DNA of 64,000 nt from Branchiostoma floridae. Taxonomy: Eukaryota > Chordata > Leptocardii > Amphioxiformes > Branchiostomatidae. Within the stretch, counting starts at the first letter, position 1, and every line of letters starts with the position of its first letter. A program made the translations under genes and the position numbers. The notes beneath the pieces are model-generated. The model made no database searches and had not been told where the DNA came from. It saw only the letters and a program-made list of their open reading frames with translations. The DNA lies in assembly GCF_000003815.2 (NCBI RefSeq), contig NC_049980.1, positions 22,951,249 to 23,015,248 of the forward strand, written 5' to 3'. Positions 22,401 through 32,805 of this stretch are shown here, one piece after another.

Positions 22401-25400
22401 TGGGAAGCACTACCGTTTCTTCTGTCCCGAGTCCGGCTGTATTTTCTCCAAGGATCCCAGCGAAGGAGAAGACCAGATCTCCTTAGATTTTAACGGTAAG
22501 TACCTTCGGCAAGCAGTTTGTTTCCATGTTCCTTCGTATCGATATATCGTTTATATGTACATGGTAAATACATTGCGTAACACATCAGGTTTGTACTTCT
22601 GTATATCAGAACAAATTTATTTGATCCACTCACACCTGGAAGTACCCCTATTTTTTCAAACCTTTTACGTGCTTGAGATGTGGCTCATCCCAAACATGGG
22701 ACCTCCATTTAATGTAATATCCGAAGGCACCGAAGGACACCTCTAGCCGAAACTAGGTACTGATATGCACCTGAGTGAAGTTATAAAATTAGTGTTAAGT
22801 ACCTTATCTAATGATATGTCAGGAGAGTCGAACTCAGGACCTCCGGGGTTTGGGCCCAACACCGTGCCTTGGTCCTTGGTGTCTCCAGAGTGGTACATCT
22901 TCTTTGCTTTTGTAGCAATGCCCAATTACAGTGTTAGTACAGGTCCGACTCATTGGTCTTCCGACGGGTTGTGGTCGCTGTGCCCTCTATCGTTCTGTTT
23001 GTGTCTGTAATAGAATGTAGACCGACCATATGATGATATGTGCTGACAGAATCGTATAATTCAGACAACTATGTATCTGTGCCGTTTAACCAAACAGGGA
23101 CACACAGCCTCACCATCAGGACGGATGATGCTACTAACTCCGGGAGCACCGATCCTGTAATCGTGGACATCTTTTCTGACGGTTGCTACAATGCGTGTGT
23201 GACAACAACAGTGTCCGGACTAACAGCAAATGGGTTGGTACAAGTAGTTAGTCACATGTTTTGCATATACGCCTGTTGGCTTGATGTGTTTTGCTTTTTC
23301 ATGCAGAAATTAGATTATCAGAAATGAGATGATCATATTATCTGTATGAGTACGAGACAGGCATGTTGAGTATTAGCGATTGTTTGTTCATACTTACACC
23401 AATGTTTCAAATTAGCCTGTTCCAATAAGGAAATTACCAGTCACACTGCTGTACTCTAACATGTATGTCTCTTGTGGTACTCTAACATATATTTCACATA
23501 TACGTCTCTTTCTTAACCAAACCTGCTTTTTGTAACCATGAATCTAATAACATTTTCAAACACGATTGGCATCAAAGGAAAAAGTACGACCGTACCTTCG
23601 CCGCTGAAGATTTTGGTGACCCAACCAGGCTTGGACTTACAGCTACAGGGAGCAACTGGCTTCAGCTTGAATGGGTACGTACTTATAAACCTACTGACTG
23701 TTCGTTTCAGCTGTGTTTGTAATTTTCAGCTGTGTTTGTCTATACTAATTCAGCTGTTTTTCACGCTGTTTCTCTTCACAGATTGACGTATTCAATGCCT
23801 ATATTGGGCGATTCTATCGTTTCTTCTGTCCCACCGGTGGCTGTGACCTGTCCACTAATTCTAACGAAGGAAGCCAGCAAATCTCCTTGGATTTTAAAGG
23901 TCAGTACATCAGCCTGTTACTGTAAACAGTAATTTACCACTATGCAGGGGCCCATTTTGAGTATCAGATGTTGAACGACAAGCGTGTAACACGACGATAT
24001 GTTATTTTACCAAACAGAGACGCACATCCTCACCATCAGGACGAACGATTCTCATGAGAACTCCGGGACCCCAGACCGCGTGACAGTGGAAATCTTTTCG
24101 GACGCATGTGAAGATGCCTGCGTGACAACAGAAGCACTCGGACTGACGGCAGCGGGGTAGGAACAACGAAGATTATTAACCAGAGGTTCTTCCCGCCATC
24201 TGCATGACTGTCATAGCTCATTTCCTCTCATTAGTTGCCTGAAAACTAAATCTAATTACCCTGTAACCCTTAGTTTTATCTGTGCTTACTCTTGCATGTC
24301 CTCACCATACAGATATGCGACTCCATACATACAAGTTCCATATGTATACGAAGTCACGCATATTACCCACAAATGTCTTTAATAACCACGACTACGTTTT
24401 CCCACATGCCCGACGTGTAAGGAGAGAGTACGATCGAACCTTTCTTGCCACCGATTTCGGTGATCCCACCAAGCTTGGAGTGTCCATTTCTGGTAGCGAC
24501 TGGTTCCAGTTTGACTGGGTAAGTAGCTGATGCTGACCATTCTCTTGATTCATGACCAAACTCGTGAGATTTATGCATCCCAAGTTTTAGAATTATGATG
24601 ACTTTTTTTGCTGTTGTTGCTTTTACAGATCACCGTGTACAATGCTATTTCCGGGCAAAGCTACCGGTTTTACTGCCCCGGTTGCGACCTATCCACTGAT
24701 GCAAGCGAGGGTAGCCGTGAACTTTTCCTGGATTATGACGGTTAGTAATTACACTGCGCTTGGCTGTATATGTTAGATAGGACAGATAGTGAAGAGTGTT
24801 TGTTGACTGTTAAGCCCTGTAATCGGATGATTTTCGGTCGGGTTTTCCTAGCAATAAAGATGAGGAAAACACGAGAACGAGTCTAAGTAGAGCGACTGTG
24901 TGTATAAAACCAGACATTGTTGAAGTGGGATGAAAGACATTGCCGAAGTTAAGACTAACCTAAGTGCGTTTATGATTTACGTGTTACAATCACACATAGT
25001 CATTTACTGTCTCGTTCTTTTAATCATTCTGGTTACACTTTGTTACAGAGTGTGCGGAAGGAAGGCATAACTGCGACATCCATGCCACCTGTACCAACAC
25101 AGACGGCAGTTTCAACTGCACCTGTGATCCAGGGTACAGCGGAGACGGACTCACCTGCGCCGGTATTTGCACAAATATTTAGCATTGTTTGTTTTTCTGT
25201 CTTGTTTTTCAAATGAACCATCATCACAGCCTTTCTCGTCCTGACGGACGCTCTGCCCATCGCTGCCGAGTGGGCCCATCTGTGAGCAACAATGCCAGCT
25301 AGACTTCTGCTGGGTTTTCCATGTCTCACAGCAGAATTCCATTGTTACCTTCGCCAAGAAGGTTATATTTTCGGTAGCGTTTGTGCGTGTGGGTGTGGTT

Positions 25401-27481
25401 ATAGAAGACCACTATAAGTTTTAACTCGAGAATGGATTGTATTGCTATTTGGTATTTGGGTACGTCTTGATGAGACCTGGAAATGATTAGACATTGGGCT
25501 CTCTAGCAGCTTGGTATGGTACTTTAGCGGAACTTCTGTGTTTGATATCTCGAGTTCTGGACATGCTGTGGTCATGATTTTTGAATGGCAGATAGATCTT
25601 GTTTAATTCTAAAATTTGTATCGTACTTGTTTATTTCTAAACAAAAGCTTGTCAAGAAATCGTTGTTGTCGATTGTGTGGCAAAATATTATAAAGGTACA
25701 AGGCATTCATTTACATTATTTTCATGTCCACCTCCTTTGAAAATGAACCAGTGTAATGAATTTTGTCTTCTGTCCGTGTACTCAATATCCCATATACGTG
25801 TGGCAAAGTTTTATTTATCATCTTACAGAAATGACCACGACTGCAGCACAAACTACGGCAGCGACTACCGCTGCAGCACAAACTACGATACCGACCACGA
25901 CTGCAGCACAAACTACCACAGCGACCCCGACTGCAGCACAAACTACGATACCGACCACGACTGCAGCACAAACTACGATACCGACCACGACTGCGGCACA
26001 AACTACGACGGCAACCACGACTGCAGCTCCAACTACGATGGCGACCACGACTGTAGCTCCAACTACGATGGCGACCACGACTGTAGCTCCAACTACGATG
26101 GCGACCACGACTGCAGCTCCAACTACGATGGCGACCACGACTGCGGCACAAACTACAGCAAAAGGCATTGTTGTACATTATACTATGCTCCGATATACCA
26201 AAGAAACATTTCTACACTCAAGTTATATTCCAATCTAATTCTTACATTTTGTCCGTGCAGATGTTGATGAATGTGAAACTGGAACCGACAACTGCAGTCC
26301 TGACGCCTCTTGTACCAACATCCCTGGCAGTTTTACCTGTGTTTGTAATCCAGGCTACACCGGCGACGGTGTCACGTGTACTGGTAAGGACGTATTCTGT
26401 AACTTTTGTGATTGTGACACGAGGAGCGGTGCGTTTGGTGGACCTTGCACGAGCAACTCAGGAGACTTCGACTGTTCCAGTGGTGCCAACTAAATGTTAC
26501 GTGGCGACGGCGTAAATTATAATAGTCTGTTACACTACGTCAAACGGGTGCTTCTCAGATTCTCTAAATTATACATTGATAGTCAACAAAATATGTATAC
26601 TGATCTTACAACATCATGATCATTTGAAGATCATTGATCATTATTAGAACCTGTTTATGTTTTTATCAGGCATCTGAATCAAAGTGAACTTACGGTCGTT
26701 TTTTTTTTTAAAACATGCTATGTTGTCTTTTTTCGGTTGATACGTATGCGCAAGTGAAGGAGGTAACATAAATCTGTTTTATTGCAGATGTCGATGAATG
26801 CGCCAGTAACAACGGCGGGTGTGAGGGAACTTGCACGAACAGCGTAGGAAATTTCAGCTGCTCGTGTGGTGCCAGCCATGTGTTGAATAACGATGGATTT
26901 ACCTGTGATAGTGAGTTGTTCTCTGTATTTTCTTTCTTTGGTCAGGCTGATGTGCTTATCGTTCGGATTGCTTTGAAATTTGAATCTTTCTGTTTTTGCA
27001 ACCCCAGCTTGCTCCTCCGTCTACTCTGGACTCAGCACTGACGCTAATTTCGGCGTCTACCAGAACCAATGTTTCTGGTTCACCTCGGCAAGCGACCCGC
27101 AGCTAGACTACATGTCGGCCAAGCAAGTGTGTCAGGATCTGGGCGGCACCCTCGCCATGATCAAGGACCAGGCCACGGAAACGTTTATCCTCAACCGTCT
27201 GAAGGCCATCGGTCGACCCAAGAGGTAAACCTTGAGAAACACACATGCCATCTTTGTCATAAATAGCGTTATGTTCTAGTGAATTGTGAGGTGATAAAGC
27301 TTTCATTCATTCATTCATTCATTCATTCATTCATTCATTCATTCCTTCCTTCCTTACTTACTTACATAATTACTTACTTACTTACTTACTTACTTACTTT
27401 CTTACACACATGCCATCTTTGTCATAAATAGCGTTATGTTCTAGTGAATTGTGAGGTGATAAATCTTTCATTCATTCATTC

Positions 27482-27512
<31 letters not shown>

Positions 27513-28045
27513 TCTTGTTTCAGGAGATATTGGATTGGCCTTGACGACCTCAACTCGGAGAAAATTTTCCGCTGGAACGACGGGACCCCTCTGGGAGAGT
27601 ACCACAGGATTCGGTCCAATGACCCGCACAAGAGAAGGGACTGTGTGGCTCTGAGGCCCCGAAGGGTGCTTCGTTGGCCCATCAGGAACTGCGGCTTCGC
27701 CTACCCGTACATCTGCCAGTTGGGTGAGTAAGTCTTATACAGGGTTTCCTACGCACCCATCCGTAGATCTGCCGACTTGGTGTGTAGGACTTTTACAGGG
27801 TCATCCCACTCACCTACCCATACATCTGCCTGGTAGCAGGTGAATACACAAAACATACAACATCGAAAATGATCTAGTTTATATCAGTTACACCATATCA
27901 CAGTATCTGCACTTGTTGATAAGAGTTAGTACATACAGGTTAAGGGTCTCTTGTGTAATTCTAAAATTTTCTTGACATTTTTTAAATTCTATTTTCTTTA
28001 ATATGATCGTCTCAACCTCTTACAGGCACCAACGGCAGCAAGTAA
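19399..28045 (+). CDS. Secreted mosaic protein: signal peptide, 4 PLAT-like modules, EGF, mucin-like linker, 2 cbEGF, C-type lectin
   Basis: About 873 residues. Exons: 19399-19465, 19909-20050, 20406-20502, 20620-20746, 21600-21741, 22175-22271, 22378-22495, 23098-23233, 23578-23674, 23782-23899, 24018-24156, 24422-24518, 24629-24740, 25049-25162, 25829-26164, 26261-26383, 26788-26910, 27008-27224, 27524-27723, 28026-28045. Phases join throughout and the sum is divisible by three. The ATG opens a hydrophobic leader and is followed by a donor in phase 1. There is no transmembrane segment, so the product should be secreted. Each module is bounded by phase-1 introns, the classic pattern for shuffled extracellular domains. 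PLAT domains bind lipid or protein in other families and C-type lectins bind sugars; the ligand here is unknown. I know no named family with this order. Confidence 0.85.
19909..20746 (+). CDS. PLAT-like module 1
   Basis: Three exons with phases 1/2/0/1. First: [20 protein letters not shown] and VGIFSDDC. Second: [17 protein letters not shown] then RIEW. Third: [18 protein letters not shown]. The order agrees with the PLAT/LH2 pattern (T-x-D-x-x-x-x-GT, then G-D/E-P-T-x-L, then W, then TG-x-x-Y-x-F-x-C). Cysteines in [10 protein letters not shown] and the FFC motif are kept in the later copies. Assignment is by motif; a profile search would be decisive. Confidence 0.72.
20770..21495 (-). mobile_element. 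LINE (non-LTR retrotransposon) 3' fragment, inserted in PLAT gene intron
   Basis: Read on the minus strand from about 21492, it encodes [20 protein letters not shown] then [17 protein letters not shown] and [20 protein letters not shown]. This is the typical C-terminal part of Jockey/CR1-type reverse transcriptases. It ends near 20790 in AATAAAGATTTCAAAG with ATTTCAAAG tail repeats. 5'-truncated; it lies between PLAT modules 1 and 2. Confidence 0.85.
21600..22495 (+). CDS. PLAT-like module 2
   Basis: Exons 21600-21741, 22175-22271 and 22378-22495 with the same phases as module 1. Residues [20 protein letters not shown] give the best PLAT match of the four (KTGD and AGTDD). They are followed by [30 protein letters not shown] and [20 protein letters not shown]. 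Confidence 0.78.
22765..22910 (-). repeat. tRNA-derived SINE remnant
   Basis: On the minus strand it carries GGTCCTGAGTTCGACTCTCC, a pol III B-box-like motif, followed by a GATAAGGTACTTAACAC body segment. Layout matches the SINE at 30025-30175 (TCCTGAGTTCAAACG then GGCACTTTACACGAC). It lies in the intron between PLAT modules 2 and 3. Confidence 0.55.
23098..23899 (+). CDS. PLAT-like module 3
   Basis: Exons 23098-23233, 23578-23674 and 23782-23899. [52 protein letters not shown] and [20 protein letters not shown]. The 97-bp middle exon has exactly the same length in all four modules. Confidence 0.77.
24018..24740 (+). CDS. PLAT-like module 4
   Basis: Exons 24018-24156, 24422-24518 and 24629-24740. 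[52 protein letters not shown] and [19 protein letters not shown]. It ends in a Ser/Asp-rich segment and then directly joins the first EGF exon in phase 1. Confidence 0.77.
25049..25162 (+). CDS. EGF-like domain 1
   Basis: A single phase 1-1 exon with six cysteines: [20 protein letters not shown] then [19 protein letters not shown]. The GYSGDG turn and spacing are classic EGF. It lacks the DVDEC start of the two later copies. Confidence 0.92.
25345..25670. repeat. Interspersed repeat (tentative) in intron
   Basis: CCTTCGCCAAGAAGGTTATA and TTTCGGTAGCGTTTGTGCGT are followed by TTTTAACTCGAGAATGG, GAAATGATTAGACATTGGG and similar. I recognise this type of sequence as a dispersed repeat in marine invertebrate DNA, but I cannot name the family or define ends. 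Confidence 0.3.
25829..26164 (+). CDS. Thr/Ala-rich mucin-like linker exon
   Basis: One 336-bp exon of about 111 residues made of an 11-residue tandem repeat, [11 protein letters not shown] shading to [11 protein letters not shown]. It is rich in Thr with Pro, the composition of O-glycosylated stalks. Frame: it opens after CTTACAG in phase 1 and must close in phase 1 to meet the next EGF. Only a GC donor at 26165 (AAAG then GCATTG) does this without adding unrelated residues, giving TTAK-DVDEC. Repeats also leave open frames on both strands; these are by-products. Confidence 0.78.
26261..26383 (+). CDS. EGF-like domain 2 (calcium-binding type)
   Basis: Phase 1-1 exon starting [20 protein letters not shown] and ending [13 protein letters not shown]. 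The DVDEC start, the Asn in the second half of the [11 protein letters not shown] motif and an aromatic after it fit the calcium-binding EGF pattern. Confidence 0.92.
26427..26515 (+). pseudogene. Decayed EGF exon relic in intron
   Basis: GGACCTTGCACGAGCAACTC and TTCGACTGTTCCAGTGGTGC line up with the real EGF exon 26788-26910 (GGAACTTGCACGAACAGCGT and TTCAGCTGCTCGTGTGGTGC). In frame it reads [18 protein letters not shown] and then a stop, with one of the paired cysteines now Ser. No AG acceptor in phase precedes it. It is a dead copy of the neighbouring EGF exon. Confidence 0.7.
26788..26910 (+). CDS. EGF-like domain 3 (calcium-binding type)
   Basis: Phase 1-1 exon [20 protein letters not shown] then [20 protein letters not shown]. 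Six cysteines, cbEGF start, and the NNGGC loop common in multi-EGF receptors and fibulins. Confidence 0.92.
27008..27723 (+). CDS. C-type lectin domain (two exons)
   Basis: Exons 27008-27224 and 27524-27723. [40 protein letters not shown], then [40 protein letters not shown] and [10 protein letters not shown]. The four core cysteines and WIGL are present. The WND calcium-site motif is kept as RWNDG, but the EPN/QPD specificity triplet is replaced in the long loop (IRSNDPHK). So sugar binding by the usual mode is doubtful. Confidence 0.9.
27238..27518. repeat. ATTC and TTAC microsatellites with a duplicated 60-bp unique segment
   Basis: The segment ACACACATGCCATCTTTGTC through AATTGTGAGGTGATAAA occurs at 27239-27298 and again at 27404-27462. 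Each copy is followed by (ATTC)n and (TTAC)n runs. So an approximately 166-bp unit has been tandemly duplicated in the intron between the two lectin exons, ending close to the acceptor at 27521-27523. Confidence 0.9.
28026..28045 (+). CDS. Terminal coding exon of PLAT/EGF/CTLD gene
   Basis: Only TNGSK and TAA, joined in phase 1 after CTCTTACAG. If the preceding donor at 27724 is read through, the frame would end in GE-stop instead, so the two alternatives differ by only a few residues. Confidence 0.65.
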
Positions 28046-30019
28046 GGCGTGTGGCGACGGCAGTGTCACACATCTCTGTCACCTTCATCAGAACATCTGT
28101 ATCCGTTTGCAACCTTTGCTAATCTGATAAGAGAGTCACAGATCAAATTTATAGAACACATGAAAGGTCACCCATGTTAGGTCACATCGATTTGATTTCT
28201 TGGTTCTCTTCCACCCCCACCCCACGACCTCTCACTCTCTGTTTTTATCTTGACCCCTTGACTTGACTTGACTTTATTCAGATCCATCGAGAATCAAGGA
28301 TGCAAACTAGCTTACCTTTGGTAAAAGCCGAATGACTTTCACTGGACCAGAAAAGATTGCAAAAAAATTCCATTTATGTTTTTGTAGTTAATTGGTGAAA
28401 AGTTATCCAGACGGTACTTTTATAGTTGCTTAATGATTTTATATGCCTTCGTCTGACAAATTTGCTTCATCCAGAATTAATAACTTATCGAAAGGTTTTA
28501 AATATTTTTGTGGTGGTAGTTACAATGTAAACAAAGTTGTTGAACTTCACATCAACCATTATGGTTATTGTATCATAAACATACTGCGGTCACTTCAGAT
28601 CATGTAACAGATCCGGACAATCATTGCCTAATTTACTATAAGTGTATGCATAACGGTTTCTGATGTGTCATAGCAAAATAAGCTTTCTTTGTAGTACAGT
28701 ATCCTTATACTGTAATGGGTTATCGTCTAGTGTGGTAAACTTGAATTTGCTGCTTGACTTTCAGCTCTGATTACAAGACTCAGTGCAACTTTAACTCCGA
28801 TTCTCCAAAGCCCACATCAATGTATTTTTTTCAAATTAGCATTTGTCACTTGAATCAGTAAACTAAAATTCAAAATAAAACCTCTCTTCTAAAAGAGATG
28901 AGCTAAGTGCATTTTACAAATAGTTGACACACTGTCCTGTAGCAATGTTACTTATTCTAATGTTAATTATCTTTAGTCATAGTTTGTTTGTTTGTTTATT
29001 AAGCAATCTCCATTAGTGTTGACATGAACCACTACTCTTCCTGGAGTCCTCTTCCATAAAGTAGCAATAACTTATAACTTATAACTACTATTAGTCATAC
29101 TAGCACTTATCATCTACTAATTACACATTATATTACACGTTAAACATCAATCAATAACATCATGTAACAACATTGCATCGTGAAATGTTAACCTGCTGGT
29201 TTTCGGAGCGTAAATGACACAATCAATCAATAGCATGATTTAGAACCAACCAATAGCATCGTTTAGCAATATATATCATATACATAAATCAATAACACAT
29301 TTAACATGAATCAATAACATCATTAATCGCATTATATAATCAATTGCCTGAAATTTTCATATGCTGGGTTTTGAAGCATAGAATGGGTGATAAAGAATTT
29401 GTTAAGAAAGACCACGCCGTTGCCGCCGTTGTTGCTGAACAAAGTCTTGCCATCTTTTAATTTCTAAGATCAGAAATCGCAACATCTTGTCATCGACATT
29501 CAATGAAGAATAAAGTTTGCAACGAAAGTTTTCTGTTCTGGTCCTTATTCATCCTCGGAATAATAGAGTTATGAGTGCATGGGTGGGGAAAGGTGTCTTA
29601 GACGAGTCAACATTATTATAAGGGAATAAAGGATGAACCAGACCCCCTACTGAGAGGCAATACAACAGATCCATATCATAGTGAAATATACAAAAAGAAG
29701 TAGAGCAGTACCGAGTATTATAATGATATAAAAGTAGTAAAGAGAGATACAGAAAATGTAGCCATGTAATGATTAGAAGCGAAAATGGTATGGTCCAAAT
29801 AACAGTTGACAACTTGAAATTGATTAGATTAGAATTGAACTTAGAAAGTGCAATATTAGTTATATTACCACCTAAGGTGCGAGTGCCAAAGAAATTAGTG
29901 ATGGTCTTGTCAATTATTATATTATTGAATTCGAAGAAATACGGTCTAAACGTAACACAGACCAGCTTCTAGCGTCACCTATCCTACTGTTTTGTTTTCT
30001 TCCGTTTTTGAGGCTACCA
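28046..30019 (+). other. 3' UTR and flank of PLAT/EGF/CTLD gene
   Basis: No exon seen. The stretch from 29060 to 29360 is low complexity, with repeated ATCAATAACATC and AACTTATAACT motifs. An AATAAA at 29509-29514 (GAAGAATAAAGTTTGCAACG) is a candidate polyadenylation signal for the gene. Confidence 0.45.
28977..29060 (-). mobile_element. Probable retrotransposon 3' tail
   Basis: On the minus strand GAGATTGCTTAATAAACAAA passes into repeated CAAA, a polyadenylation-like hexamer followed by a simple-repeat tail. Upstream is AGAGGACTCCAGGAAGAG. Only the tail is recognisable. Confidence 0.35.
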
Positions 30020-30024
30020 ACTTC

Positions 30025-30175
30025 AATTTGCTGAAGACTTTTGTAGCCTATATAGGAAAGTCGTGTAAAGTGCCTTTCCCAAGAGCACAAGACCGGTGAC
30101 ACGTCGACGTTTGAACTCAGGACCTTCTGGACCTGAGTCAAACGTTCTGACGATTGCGCCACGCGGCCCCACATT
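30025..30175 (-). repeat. tRNA-derived SINE
   Basis: On the minus strand it starts GGGGCCGCGTGGCGCAATCG, a tRNA-like A-box region. A B-box-like TCCTGAGTTCAAACG follows and then a body with CTCTTGGGAAAGGCACTTTA. The tRNA-like head and spacing make a pol III-derived SINE the best reading. It is not a functional tRNA because the cloverleaf is degraded. Confidence 0.7.
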
Positions 30176-30302
30176 GTTTTGTTTGTGCAATATCATAAAC
30201 ATGATCCATAAACAAGTCAGCACATTTTGGAAATCGATGAGATACAAATCAGCTACCCCCGTAGCAAACCTTTCGTGTTTGCCAATTCCAGAGATACTGA
30301 AA

Positions 30303-32156
30303 TGACATCATAACGTCACAGAACTCCCACGGCCTTCCTCAGTGATGGGGTAAATGTGGGTGAAGCGGGACGGATTTAATGATGTTGAATAATGCCTGCC
30401 AAAGGTTATACCTTTCTCATGTTGCACCATCACCTTAATAATGCGGGTCATTTGGGGATAACAGGATATGACGGGTTGTCTGCGAATTAGGTGGTTGAAA
30501 TGATTTCATGCGCATGCGCTTGTCTAAGCATAGTTACAGGTCGTTATGGGTCTTAAGAGTATTGTAAGAATGCCGTCGTTACAGCATGTGGAACCTTGAA
30601 GCCAAAATTTGACAACAAGTCTGTAACCTATGGTGACATAACGGAGATAATGTCTGTGGTGAAGGTCGACAGCGAACTCACACTTCTACACCCCCTTTTT
30701 CAGTGAGCATTGAGTAAAACTGATATCATATCAATATAATTAAGTGGTCTGTCTAATGTAAAGTAACAGGAGCCAGAGGGTAGATGTCTGCCACAGCTGC
30801 GCCTTTGATTACCTTTCACCCGATTACAGAGATTTGGTGCTCATAGACATAAATTTGATGTAGCGGAAACAACAGTAATACCTACAAAGGTAACCGGCTT
30901 ACCAGCTAGTGACCTGTATTGTTATCAGACGATGTGGACTTAAGCCTGCCTAGAGTTATACGGTCTTATACCATCATCCTCTGACTCACTGACAGACAGA
31001 CTACTTCTTTGTGCTTCCGTTTCAGCATAGTATTACAGCTGTTGTGTACACGTAGCTTATATGTCTCTGACCTACTTTAAAGTACCCACATGCTCTAAAA
31101 GTTGCTACTACATACACTATATGTTATCATGTTTATCTTCAAGTTCATGGAAGGAAAAATATTGTTTAGCTCCGTTTCGTCCTCTTGTATTTTCTCCTCC
31201 AAACAATAGAGGTCAATGAAAAATAAGGTCAATGACGGCTGTCACCATGGTTACTGGAGGCGTAGCAGATACTCTGTAGTGGTCAATTACGTGATGTAAA
31301 TGAATGTATTTGATTAAGAATAAAAAGAGGTGTAGTTTGTCAGGCTAAAGCATGTGAAGGTACTTTTCTAGTTTTGTCAGAAAGTCTCTTCAATTTGATG
31401 TTAAAACATAACAGTCTAGTTGCAGGCCTTTTGAAATCAGGCTGCTCATACTTGAAATCAGTACAGCCATCTAGGAGAGTAAGACATTGCGTCGTGGCAA
31501 ATATGAAACTTCAAGTCAGGACCTTTTACGCTAGGTTTTTTTATATATCAATCCATACACAGTAGGGATTGAAATATATTGTTTTTATATTTCAATCCAT
31601 AAATTTTTTTAATGTTTGCATGGGTTGGAGATGGATTAAAATATGTTGTATTTTCTTGCGAGCAAATGTCGGCCTTTCTAAAGATTTAGTTACAGCTGTA
31701 TTTCCATAATTGATGAAACATTATCAAACGAGAGATTCAATGAATATTGAAAAATGGAGGTATGAGGTTTCCGAACTCTCGTTCAATTCTTGCTAGCTTT
31801 CGCTTAAGTACATACGTTCCAGTTGAAGGAAACATAGTCACAGGGCAATATATTTTGTTTATACTACCAGTATTAGGATCTATGTTCTTTGATATTCAGA
31901 ATGATTTTGTTTATGTATTCTGCAGTTAGACAGATCTAAACGATGGGGACGGCATCTTAAAAGTTTGCTGGTTATTATTTTTTCAATGATGATGTGAAAC
32001 ATTGAAGTGTTTAAGACTGCTGAGGCGTTACGAGCCATGACGTCAGCTTTGACAACCAGTCTGTTCACATAGGACGGAAGTACCGCGGTGAATGTCGACA
32101 ATCAACTGAAAACGACCCTTTGTCAGTAAGTAAAACTGATTTCGTTTCCATGTTAG
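30303..32156 (+). repeat. Duplicated upstream block, copy 2 (upstream of ZP gene)
   Basis: Collinear with 13604-15117: GTCACAGAACTCCCACGG (30316), TGCCAAAGGTTATACC (30396), GGTGAAGGTCGACAGCGAAC (30658), AAGTAACAGGAGCCAGAGGG (30761), GATTTGGTGCTCATAGAC (30831), GCCTGCCTAGAGTTATACGG (30945) and GGTGAATGTCGACAATCAAC (32085). Order and spacing are kept apart from small insertions. The downstream signal-peptide exons are also duplicated. Confidence 0.75.
31618..31690. repeat. Interspersed repeat copy (GCAAATGTCGGCCTTTCTA)
   Basis: Shares the core GCAAATGTCGGCCTTTCTA with about 330-350 and the near-core GCAAATACCGGCCTTTCTAG with 56405-56424. The preceding GGTTGGAGATGGATTAAAATATG aligns with GGGGTATGGCTGAAATATG of the first copy only loosely. 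Family unknown. Confidence 0.6.
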
Positions 32157-32258
32157 TTATATAAATGATTCTGTACGTATGTTGATTCATACCCGCAGCA
32201 CTAAGGGTTCAGAAATGTAGACTTGGTCCGTCAGTTTTCGTTGTTGCTATATCAATCG

Positions 32259-32479
32259 TACGGTACCGTAAAAGGGGAAATCTTCACGGCGGTTCCAATT
32301 TCGCGGTTTTCGCGGTGATCTCTTCATCGTGAACTTAGAACCACCGCGGACGTATCTGTCCTGTCTTTTGTCTACCTACTCCATTGTTTTAACAGTGGAC
32401 TCATAATAACCGCCAGAACTCCATTTTCTACCTACTGAGAATTTCAATCCCCACGATATTACTCTTTTACAGTATTCTG
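32259..32479. mobile_element. MITE with TACGGTACCGTAAAAG end
   Basis: The left end TACCGTAAAAGGGG faces an inverse CTTTTACAGTA at the right. The interior carries paired GGTTCCAATTTCGCGGTTTT and AACCACCGCGGAC segments. This resembles widespread small MITEs with a TACnGTAAA terminus. No coding content. Confidence 0.5.
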
Positions 32480-32805
32480 TATCATTGAAAGGTTATCTAT
32501 TATTCATTAAATAGACATCAATTTTGTCATGATCAGAACCAGAGCTGACCAGGCGAGTGCGTCACAGAACAAGAGTGCAAAAGTTCTCCTGCCTACAGTT
32601 TCTGACGTTGAGAAGGAAACTTATGTATTTTTTTGCCCACCAGCAAATCATATGGTTCTCGTTGCACAAAGGCGTTATCATAAGAAATGAGAGACCATGT
32701 ACCATTGTAGAGGCATATAAACCAGTTTTGTAATGTTACAACTGATAGTGCTAATCAACAAATAACGGCCTTCAGATCAATGAAGAATTTCAGCACTTCT
32801 TTTAG

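Noticed and set aside
25677-26267. Long Asp/Cys-rich and Arg/Ser-rich open frames on both strands
   Set aside because: Other-frame readings of the Thr-rich repeat exon; only the TTTAAQTT frame fits the splice phases.
30096-30175. tRNA gene
   Set aside because: A-box and B-box-like motifs are present but the cloverleaf stems are degraded and a SINE body follows.
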